This document shows positions 41,556 through 49,835 of a DNA stretch of 64,000 bases, one piece after another. The DNA lies in assembly GCA_964497825.1 (NCBI GenBank), contig CAZCFA010000002.1:1-64000 (forward strand), in the 5' to 3' direction. A program made the translations under genes and the position numbers. Under the pieces are notes generated by a model. That model saw nothing but the letters and a program-made list of their open reading frames with translations, was not told the DNA's origin and did not search any database. Position 1 is the stretch's first letter; the number at the start of each line of letters is the position of its first letter. Origin of the DNA: RHKX01 sp964497825 (GTDB lineage Bacteria; Actinomycetota; Thermoleophilia; Solirubrobacterales; 70-9).

Positions 41556-43478
41556 TCAGCCTAGTTGATCGGGGCGGTCGTCAGCCCGCTCCCGGGTCGC
41601 CCAGGCGAGCCCGATGAACGCGGCGATGAAGCCGGTCCCGACCATCAGCACCTGCGCCGCCGAATCGTTGCCGACGGTGCCGGCGACGGTCGCCGCGATC
41701 GCGCCGGCGAGGCCGGCCCGGGCGGCGCGGTCGTCCGCCACCCAGGAGGCGATCCGGCGACGGCCGGCGATCGCCACCGCGATCGCGAGCAGCGCGGCGA
41801 TGAAGTAGGCCGAGCCGGCGTAGTTGGGGAACGAGCGCAACGCCGCCTCGACGCGACGGGTGCCGACGTCCTCGAGGTCGCCGGCGCTGCCGGCGCCGAG
41901 CACCGACCGCGACAGGTGGGCGTCGCCGCCGGTCAGCAGGTCGATCGCCACGAGCAGCGCCAGCGCGGCGAGCGGCGCGGCGATCACCAGCGCCGCCCGC
42001 TTCGGCTCGAGCCGCAGGGCGACGATCACGGCAACCGCCCCGCCGGCCGTGAACGTGATCGCGGCGCCGACGTCGGCGCCGAGCCGGCCCGGCGCGAAGA
42101 CGAGCACCGCCGCGATCGTCACCAGCGCGATCGCGGCGGCGATCCGGGCCGGCGGGGCGTTCGGCCGCAGCGAGCTCAGCCCGGCGCCGGCGCCGAGCAT
42201 CAGCAGCGTGCCGATCGTCGCCTCGAGCTCGTTGCCGATGCCGAAGAAGCGGACCCCGAGCGCCGGGTTGGGGCCGATCACCGAGAGCGTCGTCAGCGGC
42301 GAGCCGGCGACGACGTCGATCGCCTCGGCGACGATCGACAGCGCCGCCGCGGCCGCGAACGCCGCGTAGCCGGCGCGGGCCGGCAGCACGGCCCGCGCGG
42401 CGATCAGCAGCGCCGCGGCGCCCAGCGGAGCGCCGGCGCCGACCAGCAGCCGCTCAGCGGTCGCCGACGGCGCCAGCGCCGCGGTCGCCAGCAGCAACGC
42501 CGGCACCAGCGCCGCCGCGACCGCCAGCAGCGGCAGCGCGACCCGCGCCCCCGGCCGGCGCCAGATCGCGGTCCCCAGCAGCGCCAGGCCGACCCAGATC
42601 ATCAGGTTGACCCCGAGCACCGCCGATCGCCGGTCGCGGACGACGAGCAGGCGATCGCCGCGGTCGGCGACCGCGGCGGCGTCGGCGGCGGCGCCGCTGG
42701 TCTCGATCGCGCGGCCGCTGACCTGCTCGCCGGGGATCGCGATCCCGAAGCGGTCGAGGATCGTCGGCAGCAGGTCGGTGGCGATCACGTAGCCGCGCAT
42801 CCGCGTCGACGCCGAGGTCAAATCGCCCCGCTCGAACCCGGCGCCGAGGACCCCGATCGCGAGCAGCTCGCCGTCGGCCGGCGGCCGTTCGATCGCGATC
42901 AGCAGATCGTCGCCGCCGACCCGTGCCGCGAGCGCCGCGAGGCCGCCGAGGTCGGTGCTGACGACGGTGAGGCCCGGACACGAGCCCGGCTCGCAGTCGC
43001 GGACGCGGCCGATCCGGCCGCGACGGTCGACCGCGATCAGCGCCGCCGATCCGGTCGCCGCGGCGACCGCGACCGGCACGCCGCCGGCGCGCAGGGTCGA
43101 GGCGAGCAGGCCCGGGACGATCTCGGCGGGGGCATCGGCCGCGCGCGCGACGACCTGCCGCCAGATCGGCCCGGGAACGCGGTCGCCGGCGACCCGGAGC
43201 GGCGGCAGCTCATCCGGGTAGAGGCTCTGCGCGAGCCGGTTCCCCTGGCTGATGTCGAGGTAGCTCTGGCCGGCCGGTACCTCGCCGATGCCGGCGCCGA
43301 GCAGGCCTGGAGCGATCCCGGGGACGGCGCCGGCGATCGCCTCGACGCCGGTGCCGGGCGGCAGCATCGCGATCGTCACCCGCGGAGCCCCGGCCGCGGG
43401 CCCGCTGTCGGCCGCCGCCGTCGCCGGGGCCAGCAGGGCGAGCGCTAGCATCGCGGTGATGGCCGAGCGGACGTTCAT
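41556..43478 (-). CDS. Polytopic membrane protein with phosphatase-like external domain
   Basis: This 640-residue protein has a signal peptide (MNVRSAITAMLALALLAPATAAA), an external domain to about residue 305 and about ten transmembrane helices. The external part resembles the alkaline-phosphatase/sulfatase superfamily near VIATDLLPTILDRFGIAIPGEQVSGRAIE, although the usual metal-binding Asp/Ser start is not evident. The membrane half includes GNELEATIGTLLMLGAG. It is followed within 12 bases by the glycosyltransferase fusion, so the two probably work together on the envelope. The exact function is unknown. Confidence 0.75.
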   Translation of the reverse strand: MNVRSAITAMLALALLAPATAAADSGPAAGAPRVTIAMLPPGTGVEAIAGAVPGIAPGLLGAGIGEVPAGQSYLDISQGNRLAQSLYPDELPPLRVAGDRVPGPIWRQVVARAADAPAEIVPGLLASTLRAGGVPVAVAAATGSAALIAVDRRGRIGRVRDCEPGSCPGLTVVSTDLGGLAALAARVGGDDLLIAIERPPADGELLAIGVLGAGFERGDLTSASTRMRGYVIATDLLPTILDRFGIAIPGEQVSGRAIETSGAAADAAAVADRGDRLLVVRDRRSAVLGVNLMIWVGLALLGTAIWRRPGARVALPLLAVAAALVPALLLATAALAPSATAERLLVGAGAPLGAAALLIAARAVLPARAGYAAFAAAAALSIVAEAIDVVAGSPLTTLSVIGPNPALGVRFFGIGNELEATIGTLLMLGAGAGLSSLRPNAPPARIAAAIALVTIAAVLVFAPGRLGADVGAAITFTAGGAVAVIVALRLEPKRAALVIAAPLAALALLVAIDLLTGGDAHLSRSVLGAGSAGDLEDVGTRRVEAALRSFPNYAGSAYFIAALLAIAVAIAGRRRIASWVADDRAARAGLAGAIAATVAGTVGNDSAAQVLMVGTGFIAAFIGLAWATRERADDRPDQLG

Positions 43479-43618
43479 CAGCTTCAGATTGCTCGAGATC
43501 GACCCCGCGGGGCGGCGCTGCGACGCCGAGCGCAGGGCGCAGGATAAGCGCGGGATCGGTGCCGCATGCGACCGCCTCGCCGGCCGCGGCCGGTGGCCGG
43601 GCGCGTGAGAATCGCGCC

Positions 43619-45013
43619 GTGGCCGCCGCGAAGGGCAAGCTGCGCGTCGCGATCGTTGGCTCCGGGCCGGCCGGCTTCTACGCGGCCGAGGCGCTGCTCG
43701 CCGATCCCGAGCCACCGATCGAGGTCGACATGCTCGACCGCCTCCCCACCCCCTACGGGCTCGTCCGCGCCGGCGTCGCCCCCGATCACCCGAAGATCAA
43801 GAGCGTGATCCGTCGCTACGAGAAGACCGCCGGACACGACGCCTACCGGTTCTTCGGCCACGTCACGGTCGGCGCCGACGTCAGCGCCGCCGAGCTCGCC
43901 GGCGCCTACCACGCGGTGATCTGGGCCTACGGCGCCGGCGCCGACCGCCGGCTCGGGATCCCCGGCGAGGAGCTGCCGGGCTCGCACGCGGCGACCGAGT
44001 TCGTCGCCTGGTACAACGGCCATCCCGACTTCGCCGACCGCGAGTTCGACCTCTCCTGCGAGCGGGTGGTCGTGATCGGCAACGGCAACGTCGCCGCCGA
44101 CCTCGCCCGGATGCTCGTCCTCACCCGGGCCGAGCTCGAGGCGACCGACACCGCCGATCACGCGATCGACGCGCTCGCCGAGTCGGCGGTTCGCGAGGTC
44201 GTGGTCCTCGGCCGCCGCGGCCCCGCGCAGGCCGCCTTCACCAACCCCGAGGTGCGCGAGCTCGGCGAGCTTCGCGACGCCGACGTCGTCATCGACCCGG
44301 CCGCGGTCGAGCTCGACGCGGCGAGCCGCGCGTTCCTCGACTCCGACGCGGCCGAGGTGACCAACCGCAACAACCTCGCGACGTTCTCCGAGCTCGCCGC
44401 GCGCGAGCCCGCGGGCAAGCGCAAGCGGGTCGAGCTGCGATTCCTGCGCAGCCCCGAGGCGATCGGCGGTGACGGTAGGGGCGAGTGGATCGATCTCGGC
44501 ATCAACGAGCTCTACAGCGACGCCGACGGCGCCGTGCGCGCCCGCGGCACCGGCGCCGTCGAGCGGATCGAGTGCGGCATGGTCCTGCGCTCGATCGGTT
44601 ACCTCGGCACCGGGATCGACGGCGTCCCCCACGATCCCGGCAGCGGCGTCATCCCCAACGCCGGCGGCCGCGTCGTCGACGAGCGGGGCCGGCACCTGCC
44701 GGGCCAGTACGCGGTCGGATGGATCAAGCGCGGGCCGAGCGGCGTGATCGGCACCAACAAGAAGGATGCCCAGGAGACGATCGGGCTGCTGCGCGAGGAT
44801 GCCGCCGCCGGGGCGCTGCCCGAGCCGCGCGGCGATCGCGACGCGCTGGCGGCGCTGCTCGACGAGCGCGGCGTCGACTACGTCGAGTTCGACGGCTGGC
44901 GCGCGATCGACGCGATCGAGCAGCAGCGGGGCGAGCCGCTGGGGCGGCCGCGGATGAAGCTGACCCGGATCGAGGAGATGCTGGATCACGCGCGGGGCGG
45001 CGCCGATGGCTGA
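43619..45013 (+). CDS. Ferredoxin-NADP+ reductase, FprA type
   Basis: This 464-residue FAD/NADPH oxidoreductase of the adrenodoxin-reductase family passes electrons from NADPH to ferredoxins. Signatures: VAIVGSGPAGFYAAEALL (FAD), LPTPYGLVRAGVAPDHPKIK, VVVIGNGNVAADLARML (NADPH) and the C-terminal GQYAVGWIKRGPSGVIGTNKKDA. The GTG at 43619 gives the normal short N-terminus; a GTG at 43559 would add 20 residues of low complexity. It overlaps the BolA gene by 8 bases, linking it to iron-sulfur metabolism. Confidence 0.9.
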   Translation: MAAAKGKLRVAIVGSGPAGFYAAEALLADPEPPIEVDMLDRLPTPYGLVRAGVAPDHPKIKSVIRRYEKTAGHDAYRFFGHVTVGADVSAAELAGAYHAVIWAYGAGADRRLGIPGEELPGSHAATEFVAWYNGHPDFADREFDLSCERVVVIGNGNVAADLARMLVLTRAELEATDTADHAIDALAESAVREVVVLGRRGPAQAAFTNPEVRELGELRDADVVIDPAAVELDAASRAFLDSDAAEVTNRNNLATFSELAAREPAGKRKRVELRFLRSPEAIGGDGRGEWIDLGINELYSDADGAVRARGTGAVERIECGMVLRSIGYLGTGIDGVPHDPGSGVIPNAGGRVVDERGRHLPGQYAVGWIKRGPSGVIGTNKKDAQETIGLLREDAAAGALPEPRGDRDALAALLDERGVDYVEFDGWRAIDAIEQQRGEPLGRPRMKLTRIEEMLDHARGGADG

Positions 45014-45245
45014 CCTGGCCGAGCTCGAGGCGATGATCGCGGCGGCGCTGCCCGGCGCCGAGGTCGAGGTGATCGACGAGACCGGTCGCGGCGACCACCT
45101 GCGCGCGATCGTCTCGGCGCCGCAGTTCGCGGCGGCGAAGCGGCTCGACCAGCACCGGATGGTCCGCGCCGCGGTGCAGGAACGGATGGACGACGGCACG
45201 ATCCACGCGCTCTCGATCACGACGAGCGTACCCTCCCAGGGCTAA
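45006..45245 (+). CDS. BolA-family protein
   Basis: This 79-residue BolA/IbaG protein has the KH-like beta-alpha-beta fold. The sequence LEAMIAAALPGAEVEVIDETGRGDHLRAIVSAPQFAAAKRLDQHRMVRAAVQERMDDGTIHALSI shows the conserved D/H ligand region and the final helix. BolA proteins pair with CGFS glutaredoxins to carry a [2Fe-2S] cluster. Such a glutaredoxin is encoded at 47957, two genes on. It is translated with fprA through overlapping frames. Confidence 0.93.
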   Translation: MADLAELEAMIAAALPGAEVEVIDETGRGDHLRAIVSAPQFAAAKRLDQHRMVRAAVQERMDDGTIHALSITTSVPSQG

Positions 45246-45306
45246 GGCTCGAGGCGGAATCTGACGATGAGCCGGCGAGGGAGCGCGAGCGTCCCGGATT
45301 CAGGCG

Positions 45307-47901
45307 ATGACATCGATCGAGGATCAGCACGCACGGCGGGCCGAGGGCCTGCTCCGGCTCGCCGGTGAACGCCGGGCCGAGGACCGCCCCAAGGTCGCGC
45401 TCGACGGCGCCGGCGCGGCGCTGATCGCCGGCGCTCCGGACGGGATCGCCGTGCTCGACCCCGACGGCGCCGTCGTCGCCTGGAACCCCGCCGCCGCCCG
45501 GATGTTCGGGATCAACCGCGGCGCGGCGATCGGCCGCGACCTCGCCTCGCTGGTCTTTCCCGAGCACCTGCAGAGCGCCGTCCGCAACGTGCTGCAGCGC
45601 CAGGTCAGCGATTCCGCGGCGAGCGTCGCCCAGCGCGAGATCGAGCTCAACGCGGTCCGCGCCGACGACCGCGAGATCCCGGTCGACATCACCACCGCGG
45701 TGATCGGCGGCGACAGCTTCCCGCTGCTGGCCGTCTACCTCCACGACGCCAGCGAGCGCAGCGAGCGCGAGCGTGAGCTGCACGCCGACGCCCGGCGCCG
45801 CTCGGCCGTCCTCGACCTCGGCCAGGTCGCGCTCGAGGGCCTCGGCCTCGACCAGCTGCTCGGGCGCGCGGTCGGCTTGGCGATGGAGGAGCTGGCGCCG
45901 ACCCGGTGCGAGATCTGGGCCGTCACCGAGGGCGAGCTGCATCTGCGCGCCAGCGCCGGCTGGCCGGACGGGCGCGACGACGTCCGGATCCCGCTCGAGG
46001 CCTCGAACCAGCCCGGCTACACGGTGCTGCGCGGCCACGGCGCGCTCGTCGTCGAGGACTTCCGCCGCGAGGGCCGGTTCACGCCGGTCGAGCCGCTCGA
46101 CGCCCAGCCGGTCCAGAGCGCGATCTCGATCCGGATCGGCGGCGAGCGTGAGCCGTTCGGCTCGCTCGTCGTCACCTCCGACACGCTGCGCCGCTTCGAC
46201 CTCAGCGACATCTCGCTGCTCGAGTCGCTCGCGCAGCTGCTCGGCGCCGCGATCGAGCGCATGCGGGTCAGCGACTCGCTCGCCGCGGCCGAGCACCAGG
46301 TCCGCACGCTGATCGAGCGCCTGCCCTCGATCACCTACCGGGCCGCGCTCGGCCCGCAGGGCGCTTGGACGTTCATCTCGCCCCAGGTCGAGGAGGTGCT
46401 CGGCTACACCGTCGCGGAGTGGACCGCGAACCCGGGGCTGTGGGAGCAGCGCCTGCACCCCGACGACCGCGAGCGCGTGGTCGCCGAGGAGCAGCGCTGC
46501 GCGCGCGGCTCGGTGCCGCTCGACGTCGAGTACCGGATCCGCAAGCGCGACGGCGAGATGATCTGGGTCCGCGACCGCGCCTCGGTCGGCGTCGCCGACG
46601 ACGACGGCGCGATCTTCGTCGACGGCCAGATCACCGACGTCAGCGAGCAGAAGGCCGCCGAGGAGCGGCTCCGCTACCTCGCCGACCACGACGAGCTCAC
46701 CGGGCTGCTCAACCGCCGCGGCTTCGAGCTCGCCGCCGACCTGGCGATCGCCGGCGGCGCCCTGCCCGGCGACCGCGGGGCGCTCGTGATCGTCGACATC
46801 GACCACCTGAAGCGGGTCAACGACACGCTCGGGCGCGGCGCCGGCGACCGCGCGATCGCCGCCGTCGCCGCGGCGCTCGCCGACCAGATCGAGCCCGACC
46901 ACGTCTTCGGCCGCCTCGACGGCGACGAGTTCGCGCTGCTGATCCCCGGCGTCGGCGAGGCGCAGGCGCTCGAGCGGGCGAGCAGCCTGCTGGCCACCGT
47001 GCGCGCCCGCCAGGGAGCGTCGGCGCTGACCGCGAGCGCCGGTGTGGCCCTGATCGAGGGCGACGCGACGGTCGGCGCCGGCGACCTGCTGACCGCCGCC
47101 GACATCGCCCTGCACCAGGCGAAGGAGGCGGGGCGCGATCGGGCGACCGTCTTCACCGGGGAGGACCGCGGGCGGCTCGAGTGGGTCGGCCACGTCCGCA
47201 AGGCGATAGAGGAGCAGCGGCTCGTGCTCTACTCGCAGCCGATCGTCGACATCGCGACCGGGACGCCCTTGACCGAGGAGCTCTTGGTGCGGATGCTCGA
47301 TCCGGCGACGCAGCGTCCGATCAGCGCCGGCGAGTTCGTGCCGACGGCCGAGCGCTTCGGCCTGATCCGCAACCTCGACCACTGGGTCGTGCGGCAGGCG
47401 CTGCGGCTGGTCGCCGGCGGGCGGCGGATCAGCGCCAACATCTCCGCGAGCTCGATCGGCGACCGCGACCTGACCGAGATGATCGCCGCCGAGCTGCACG
47501 CCAGCGGCGCCGATCCCTCGCTGCTCACCTTCGAGCTGACCGAGACCGCCGCGACGCCGGCGATCGAGTCGCTGCGCGACTTCACCTCGCGCGTCCAGCG
47601 ACTCGGCTGCGGGCTCTCGCTCGACGACGTCGGCACCGGCTTCGGCTCGCTCACCTACCTGCGCCACCTGCCGTTCACCGAGCTCAAGATCGACATGCAG
47701 TTCGTCCGCGGGATGCTCGACTCCAACGCCGACGCGCGGATCGTCGAGTCGCTGGTCCTGATCGCCCGCGGCCTCGGGATCCGCACCGTCGCCGAGGGCA
47801 TCGAGTCGGCGGCGTTGATCGAGCCGCTGCGCGAGCTCGGCGTCGACAGCGGCCAGGGCTACCTGTTCGGCCGCCCGGCGCCGGTCGAGTTCCGGCGCTA
47901 G
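45307..47901 (+). CDS. PAS-GAF-PAS-GGDEF-EAL c-di-GMP turnover protein
   Basis: This 864-residue cytoplasmic signalling protein has PAS (about 40-145, APDGIAVLDPDGAVVAWNPAAARMFG), GAF (160-310), a second PAS with PAC (325-445), GGDEF (455-610) and EAL (620-860). The cyclase motif reads DGDEF, with the first Gly lost. The EAL motif reads EEL, with the downstream catalytic residues kept: SANISASS, FELTETA, DDVGTGFGS, ELKID and AEGIES. It may therefore favour phosphodiesterase activity. The ATG at 45307 starts MTSIEDQ. It lies between fprA-bolA and the glutaredoxin gene. Confidence 0.92.
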   Translation: MTSIEDQHARRAEGLLRLAGERRAEDRPKVALDGAGAALIAGAPDGIAVLDPDGAVVAWNPAAARMFGINRGAAIGRDLASLVFPEHLQSAVRNVLQRQVSDSAASVAQREIELNAVRADDREIPVDITTAVIGGDSFPLLAVYLHDASERSERERELHADARRRSAVLDLGQVALEGLGLDQLLGRAVGLAMEELAPTRCEIWAVTEGELHLRASAGWPDGRDDVRIPLEASNQPGYTVLRGHGALVVEDFRREGRFTPVEPLDAQPVQSAISIRIGGEREPFGSLVVTSDTLRRFDLSDISLLESLAQLLGAAIERMRVSDSLAAAEHQVRTLIERLPSITYRAALGPQGAWTFISPQVEEVLGYTVAEWTANPGLWEQRLHPDDRERVVAEEQRCARGSVPLDVEYRIRKRDGEMIWVRDRASVGVADDDGAIFVDGQITDVSEQKAAEERLRYLADHDELTGLLNRRGFELAADLAIAGGALPGDRGALVIVDIDHLKRVNDTLGRGAGDRAIAAVAAALADQIEPDHVFGRLDGDEFALLIPGVGEAQALERASSLLATVRARQGASALTASAGVALIEGDATVGAGDLLTAADIALHQAKEAGRDRATVFTGEDRGRLEWVGHVRKAIEEQRLVLYSQPIVDIATGTPLTEELLVRMLDPATQRPISAGEFVPTAERFGLIRNLDHWVVRQALRLVAGGRRISANISASSIGDRDLTEMIAAELHASGADPSLLTFELTETAATPAIESLRDFTSRVQRLGCGLSLDDVGTGFGSLTYLRHLPFTELKIDMQFVRGMLDSNADARIVESLVLIARGLGIRTVAEGIESAALIEPLRELGVDSGQGYLFGRPAPVEFRR

Positions 47902-47956
47902 CCATTGCCTAACCTGTTGGGACCGAATCCGTCCCACGAACCAGGAGGCAGGCACG

Positions 47957-48355
47957 ATGGCAGCGAACCCGGAGCTACGCGAGCAGCTCGAGCAGGCGAT
48001 CTCCGCCAACAAGGTGCTGCTGCTGATGAAGGGGACCCCGGACGCGCCCCGCTGCGGCTTCTCGATGCGCACCGTCGGCGTGCTCGAGCGGATGGGGGTC
48101 GAGTACGGCGCGATCGACGTGCTCCCGGTGCTCGCCCCGCTGCGCGAGGTGACCGCCGAGATCGCCGAGTGGCAGACGTTCCCGCAGGTCTACATCGACG
48201 GCGAGTTCGTCGGCGGCTGCGACATCGTCGAGGAGATGCTCGACAGCGGCGAGCTCGCGCAGGCGCTCGGCGTCCCCCAGCCGGAGCCGCAGCCGGAGGT
48301 CGATGAGCCGGAGCGGCCGCCGACCCAGAGCCCGCCGCTGCAGATCGAGCGATAG
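47957..48355 (+). CDS. Monothiol CGFS glutaredoxin
   Basis: This 132-residue protein is a Grx4/GrxD type: EQAISANKVLLLMKGTPDAPRCGFSMRTVGVLERMGVEYGAIDVL, with the single-Cys CGFS motif (about residues 33-36), WQTFPQVYIDGEFVGGCDIVEEML and the glutathione-binding TFPQ and GGCDI elements. It transfers [2Fe-2S] clusters with BolA partners. A Pro/Glu-rich tail of about 25 residues extends past the domain. AGGAGG lies 8 bases before the ATG. The gene ends at the repeat region. Confidence 0.95.
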   Translation: MAANPELREQLEQAISANKVLLLMKGTPDAPRCGFSMRTVGVLERMGVEYGAIDVLPVLAPLREVTAEIAEWQTFPQVYIDGEFVGGCDIVEEMLDSGELAQALGVPQPEPQPEVDEPERPPTQSPPLQIER

Positions 48356-48390
48356 CGGCTCCGCGGGCGCCGTTCGGCGCGCGCCCGGGC

Positions 48391-48493
48391 GGTGGCCCCC
48401 GCGGATGACGACCGCTGCGACGCCCGGGGCCGCTCGGTGGCCCCCGCGGATGACGACCGCTGCGACGCCCGGGGCCGCTCGGTGGCCCCCGCG
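48391..48493. repeat. 45-base tandem repeat (two full copies plus a partial third)
   Basis: Units start at 48391, 48436 and 48481, exactly 45 bases apart. They carry GGTGGCCCCCGCGGATGACG and ACCGCTGCGACGCCCGGGGC. The third stops after GGTGGCCCCCGCG. It lies just downstream of the glutaredoxin gene. No gene product is expected; the copies look recently duplicated. Confidence 0.9.
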
Positions 48494-48504
48494 CGCGGCG
48501 GCGC

Positions 48505-48769
48505 GCGGGGCGGTTTTTCCACCGCATCGGTGGTCAACTCGCCCAGCGCCACGTGCGCGGGCGTCGGGCGTCCACGCCCCGGGCCCCGACCGACGCGGGG
48601 CGGTTTTTCCACCGCATCGGTGGTCAACTCGCCCAGCGCCGGTGGCGCCGGCCTGAAGGTGCCGGCGTCCACGCGTGGACGCCCAGCATCGCGACGTGGC
48701 GCCGGCCATCACAAGCAGCGAGCGCGGGGCGGTTTTTCCACCGCATAGGTGGTCAACTCGCCCAGCGCC
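48505..48769. repeat. 46-base interspersed repeat, three copies (GTTTTTCCACC family)
   Basis: Nearly identical copies lie at 48505-48550, 48595-48640 and 48724-48769, separated by 44 and 83 unrelated bases. Each has GCGGGGCGGTTTTTCC, the inverted repeat CCACCG-CAT-CGGTGG (third copy AGGTGG) and CAACTCGCCCAGCGCC. The T-run precedes the stem on the plus strand, the wrong order for a terminator. Read on the minus strand the unit could encode GELTTDAVEKPPR, but this is probably a by-product of the DNA repeat. Confidence 0.88.
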
Positions 48770-48833
48770 ACGCTGCTGCCGAGCGGGCGCCACGCTGCTG
48801 CCGAGCGGGTAGCCACGCTGCTGCCGAGCGGCG
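48767..48833. repeat. 22-base tandem repeat, three copies
   Basis: GCCACGCTGCTGCCGAGCGG occurs three times from 48767, 48789 and 48812, with periods of 22 and 23 bases. It abuts the third copy of the GTTTTTCCACC family, so three repeat families lie side by side. The remaining 48834-48973 stretch shows no gene or repeat that I can identify. Confidence 0.85.
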
Positions 48834-48973
48834 GCGCCGGGCGCTGCCGTCGAACGGTCGGCGCCGAGCCCGCCCGCGCAGATCCGGCTCGCCACAGCAC
48901 GCCGGCAAGGCGGGCGCTTCGGCGGCCGCGTCCAGCGCCGGTCGCCCGGCTCCTGGCGCCGGCGCTGCCGGCC

Positions 48974-49345
48974 CTAGGCGGTGGCGCCGGCGGCCGGCGC
49001 GTCTTCCTTGACCTGGAAGCTCGAGCCGCAGCCGCAGGCGGCGACGACGTTCGGGTTGTTGACCGCGAACCCGGCGCCCTGCAGGCCCTCGACGTAGTCG
49101 ACCTCGGAGCCGAACACGAACTGCATCGAGACCTTGTCGACGAGGACGCGGACGCCGTTGTGCTCGTAGACGTGATCGTCGTCCTTCCGCGCGTCGAGCG
49201 CCAGCGCGTACTGGAAGCCGGAGCAGCCGCCGCCGCGGACGGCGACGCGCAGCGCCTGGTCGGAGTCGGTCCCTCCCGCGAGCAGCTCCCGGAGCTTCTC
49301 CGCGGCGACGTCGGTGATCGTGATCGCTACCTCTGGCGTATCCAT
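48974..49345 (-). CDS. Iron-sulfur cluster carrier of the ErpA/IscA type
   Basis: This 123-residue A-type carrier delivers Fe-S clusters to apo-enzymes. The three ligand cysteines are in RGGGCSGFQYAL (about residue 41) and VAACGCGSSFQV (near residues 103-105). ITDVAAEKLRELLAGG and VDKVSMQFVFGSEVDYVEGLQGAGFAVNNPN are the family body. It faces the glutaredoxin gene across the 618-base repeat region. Together with BolA and FprA it suggests a dispersed Fe-S set. The ATG starts MDTPEVAITIT. Confidence 0.94.
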   Translation of the reverse strand: MDTPEVAITITDVAAEKLRELLAGGTDSDQALRVAVRGGGCSGFQYALALDARKDDDHVYEHNGVRVLVDKVSMQFVFGSEVDYVEGLQGAGFAVNNPNVVAACGCGSSFQVKEDAPAAGATA

Positions 49346-49391
49346 GGCTTCAGATTGTATAGCCCGGCGCCGCCGCGTCCACCGACGGCCC

Positions 49392-49835
49392 TCAATCGCG
49401 CTCCTCGGAGTCGTCGTAGCGCCACTCGAGGTACTGCAGGATCCGCTTCGAGTCGGAGACCACCTCGTCGCCGTCGACGAGCACCGGGACCCGGCTCTGT
49501 CCGGTCAGCTCGACGACCTCGGGGCGGGCGCCGCGGCGCCGGTAGGGTACGCGCTCGACGCGGTGGTCGAGCCCGAGCCTGCGCAGCCGCCGCTCGACCG
49601 CACCGCAGGGACAGAGGAAGTTGGTCGGCGTCGGGCACCGCAACAGAAGCAGCGAGCCGCCGTCCGGGTCCCCTGGTGAGCCGTCGCTCCGGTCAAGCGG
49701 CGGGCCGGCGCCCTCCCCGGGCGAGCCGCCGTCCGGGTCCCGCAGCGAGCCGCCGCCCTCCCCGGGCGCGCCGCCGTCCGGGTCACGAAGCGAGCCGCCC
49801 TCCGCGGGCGAGCCGCCTTCCGGCTCCGCGCTCAT
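49392..49835 (-). CDS. Glutaredoxin/GST-N-like protein with repetitive N-terminus
   Basis: This 147-residue frame ends in a thioredoxin-like domain (FLCPCGAVERRLRRLGLDHRVERVPYRRRGARPEVVELTGQSRVPVLVDGDEVVSDSKRILQYLEWRY) typical of glutathione S-transferase N-terminal or GrxC-like proteins. Its CPCG motif is an unusual variant of CPxC. The first 60 residues are low complexity with repeated SLRDPDGG and PGEGG units encoded by a DNA tandem repeat at about 49650-49830. The ATG overlaps the epimerase stop by 4 bases; a later start near LLLLRCPTPTNF cannot be excluded. Confidence 0.7.
   Translation of the reverse strand: MSAEPEGGSPAEGGSLRDPDGGAPGEGGGSLRDPDGGSPGEGAGPPLDRSDGSPGDPDGGSLLLLRCPTPTNFLCPCGAVERRLRRLGLDHRVERVPYRRRGARPEVVELTGQSRVPVLVDGDEVVSDSKRILQYLEWRYDDSEERD

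Noticed and set aside
48505..48640. Rho-independent terminators
   Set aside because: On the plus strand the T-run precedes the stem; on the minus strand the stem is followed by A-residues, so neither direction fits.
48190..48672. Minus-strand frame with repeated GELTTDAVEKPPR peptide
   Set aside because: The peptide repeats follow the DNA repeat exactly, and the intervening sequence is low complexity, so coding is unlikely.
48391..48833. CRISPR array
   Set aside because: The repeats belong to three families with unequal spacing, and no cas gene is nearby.
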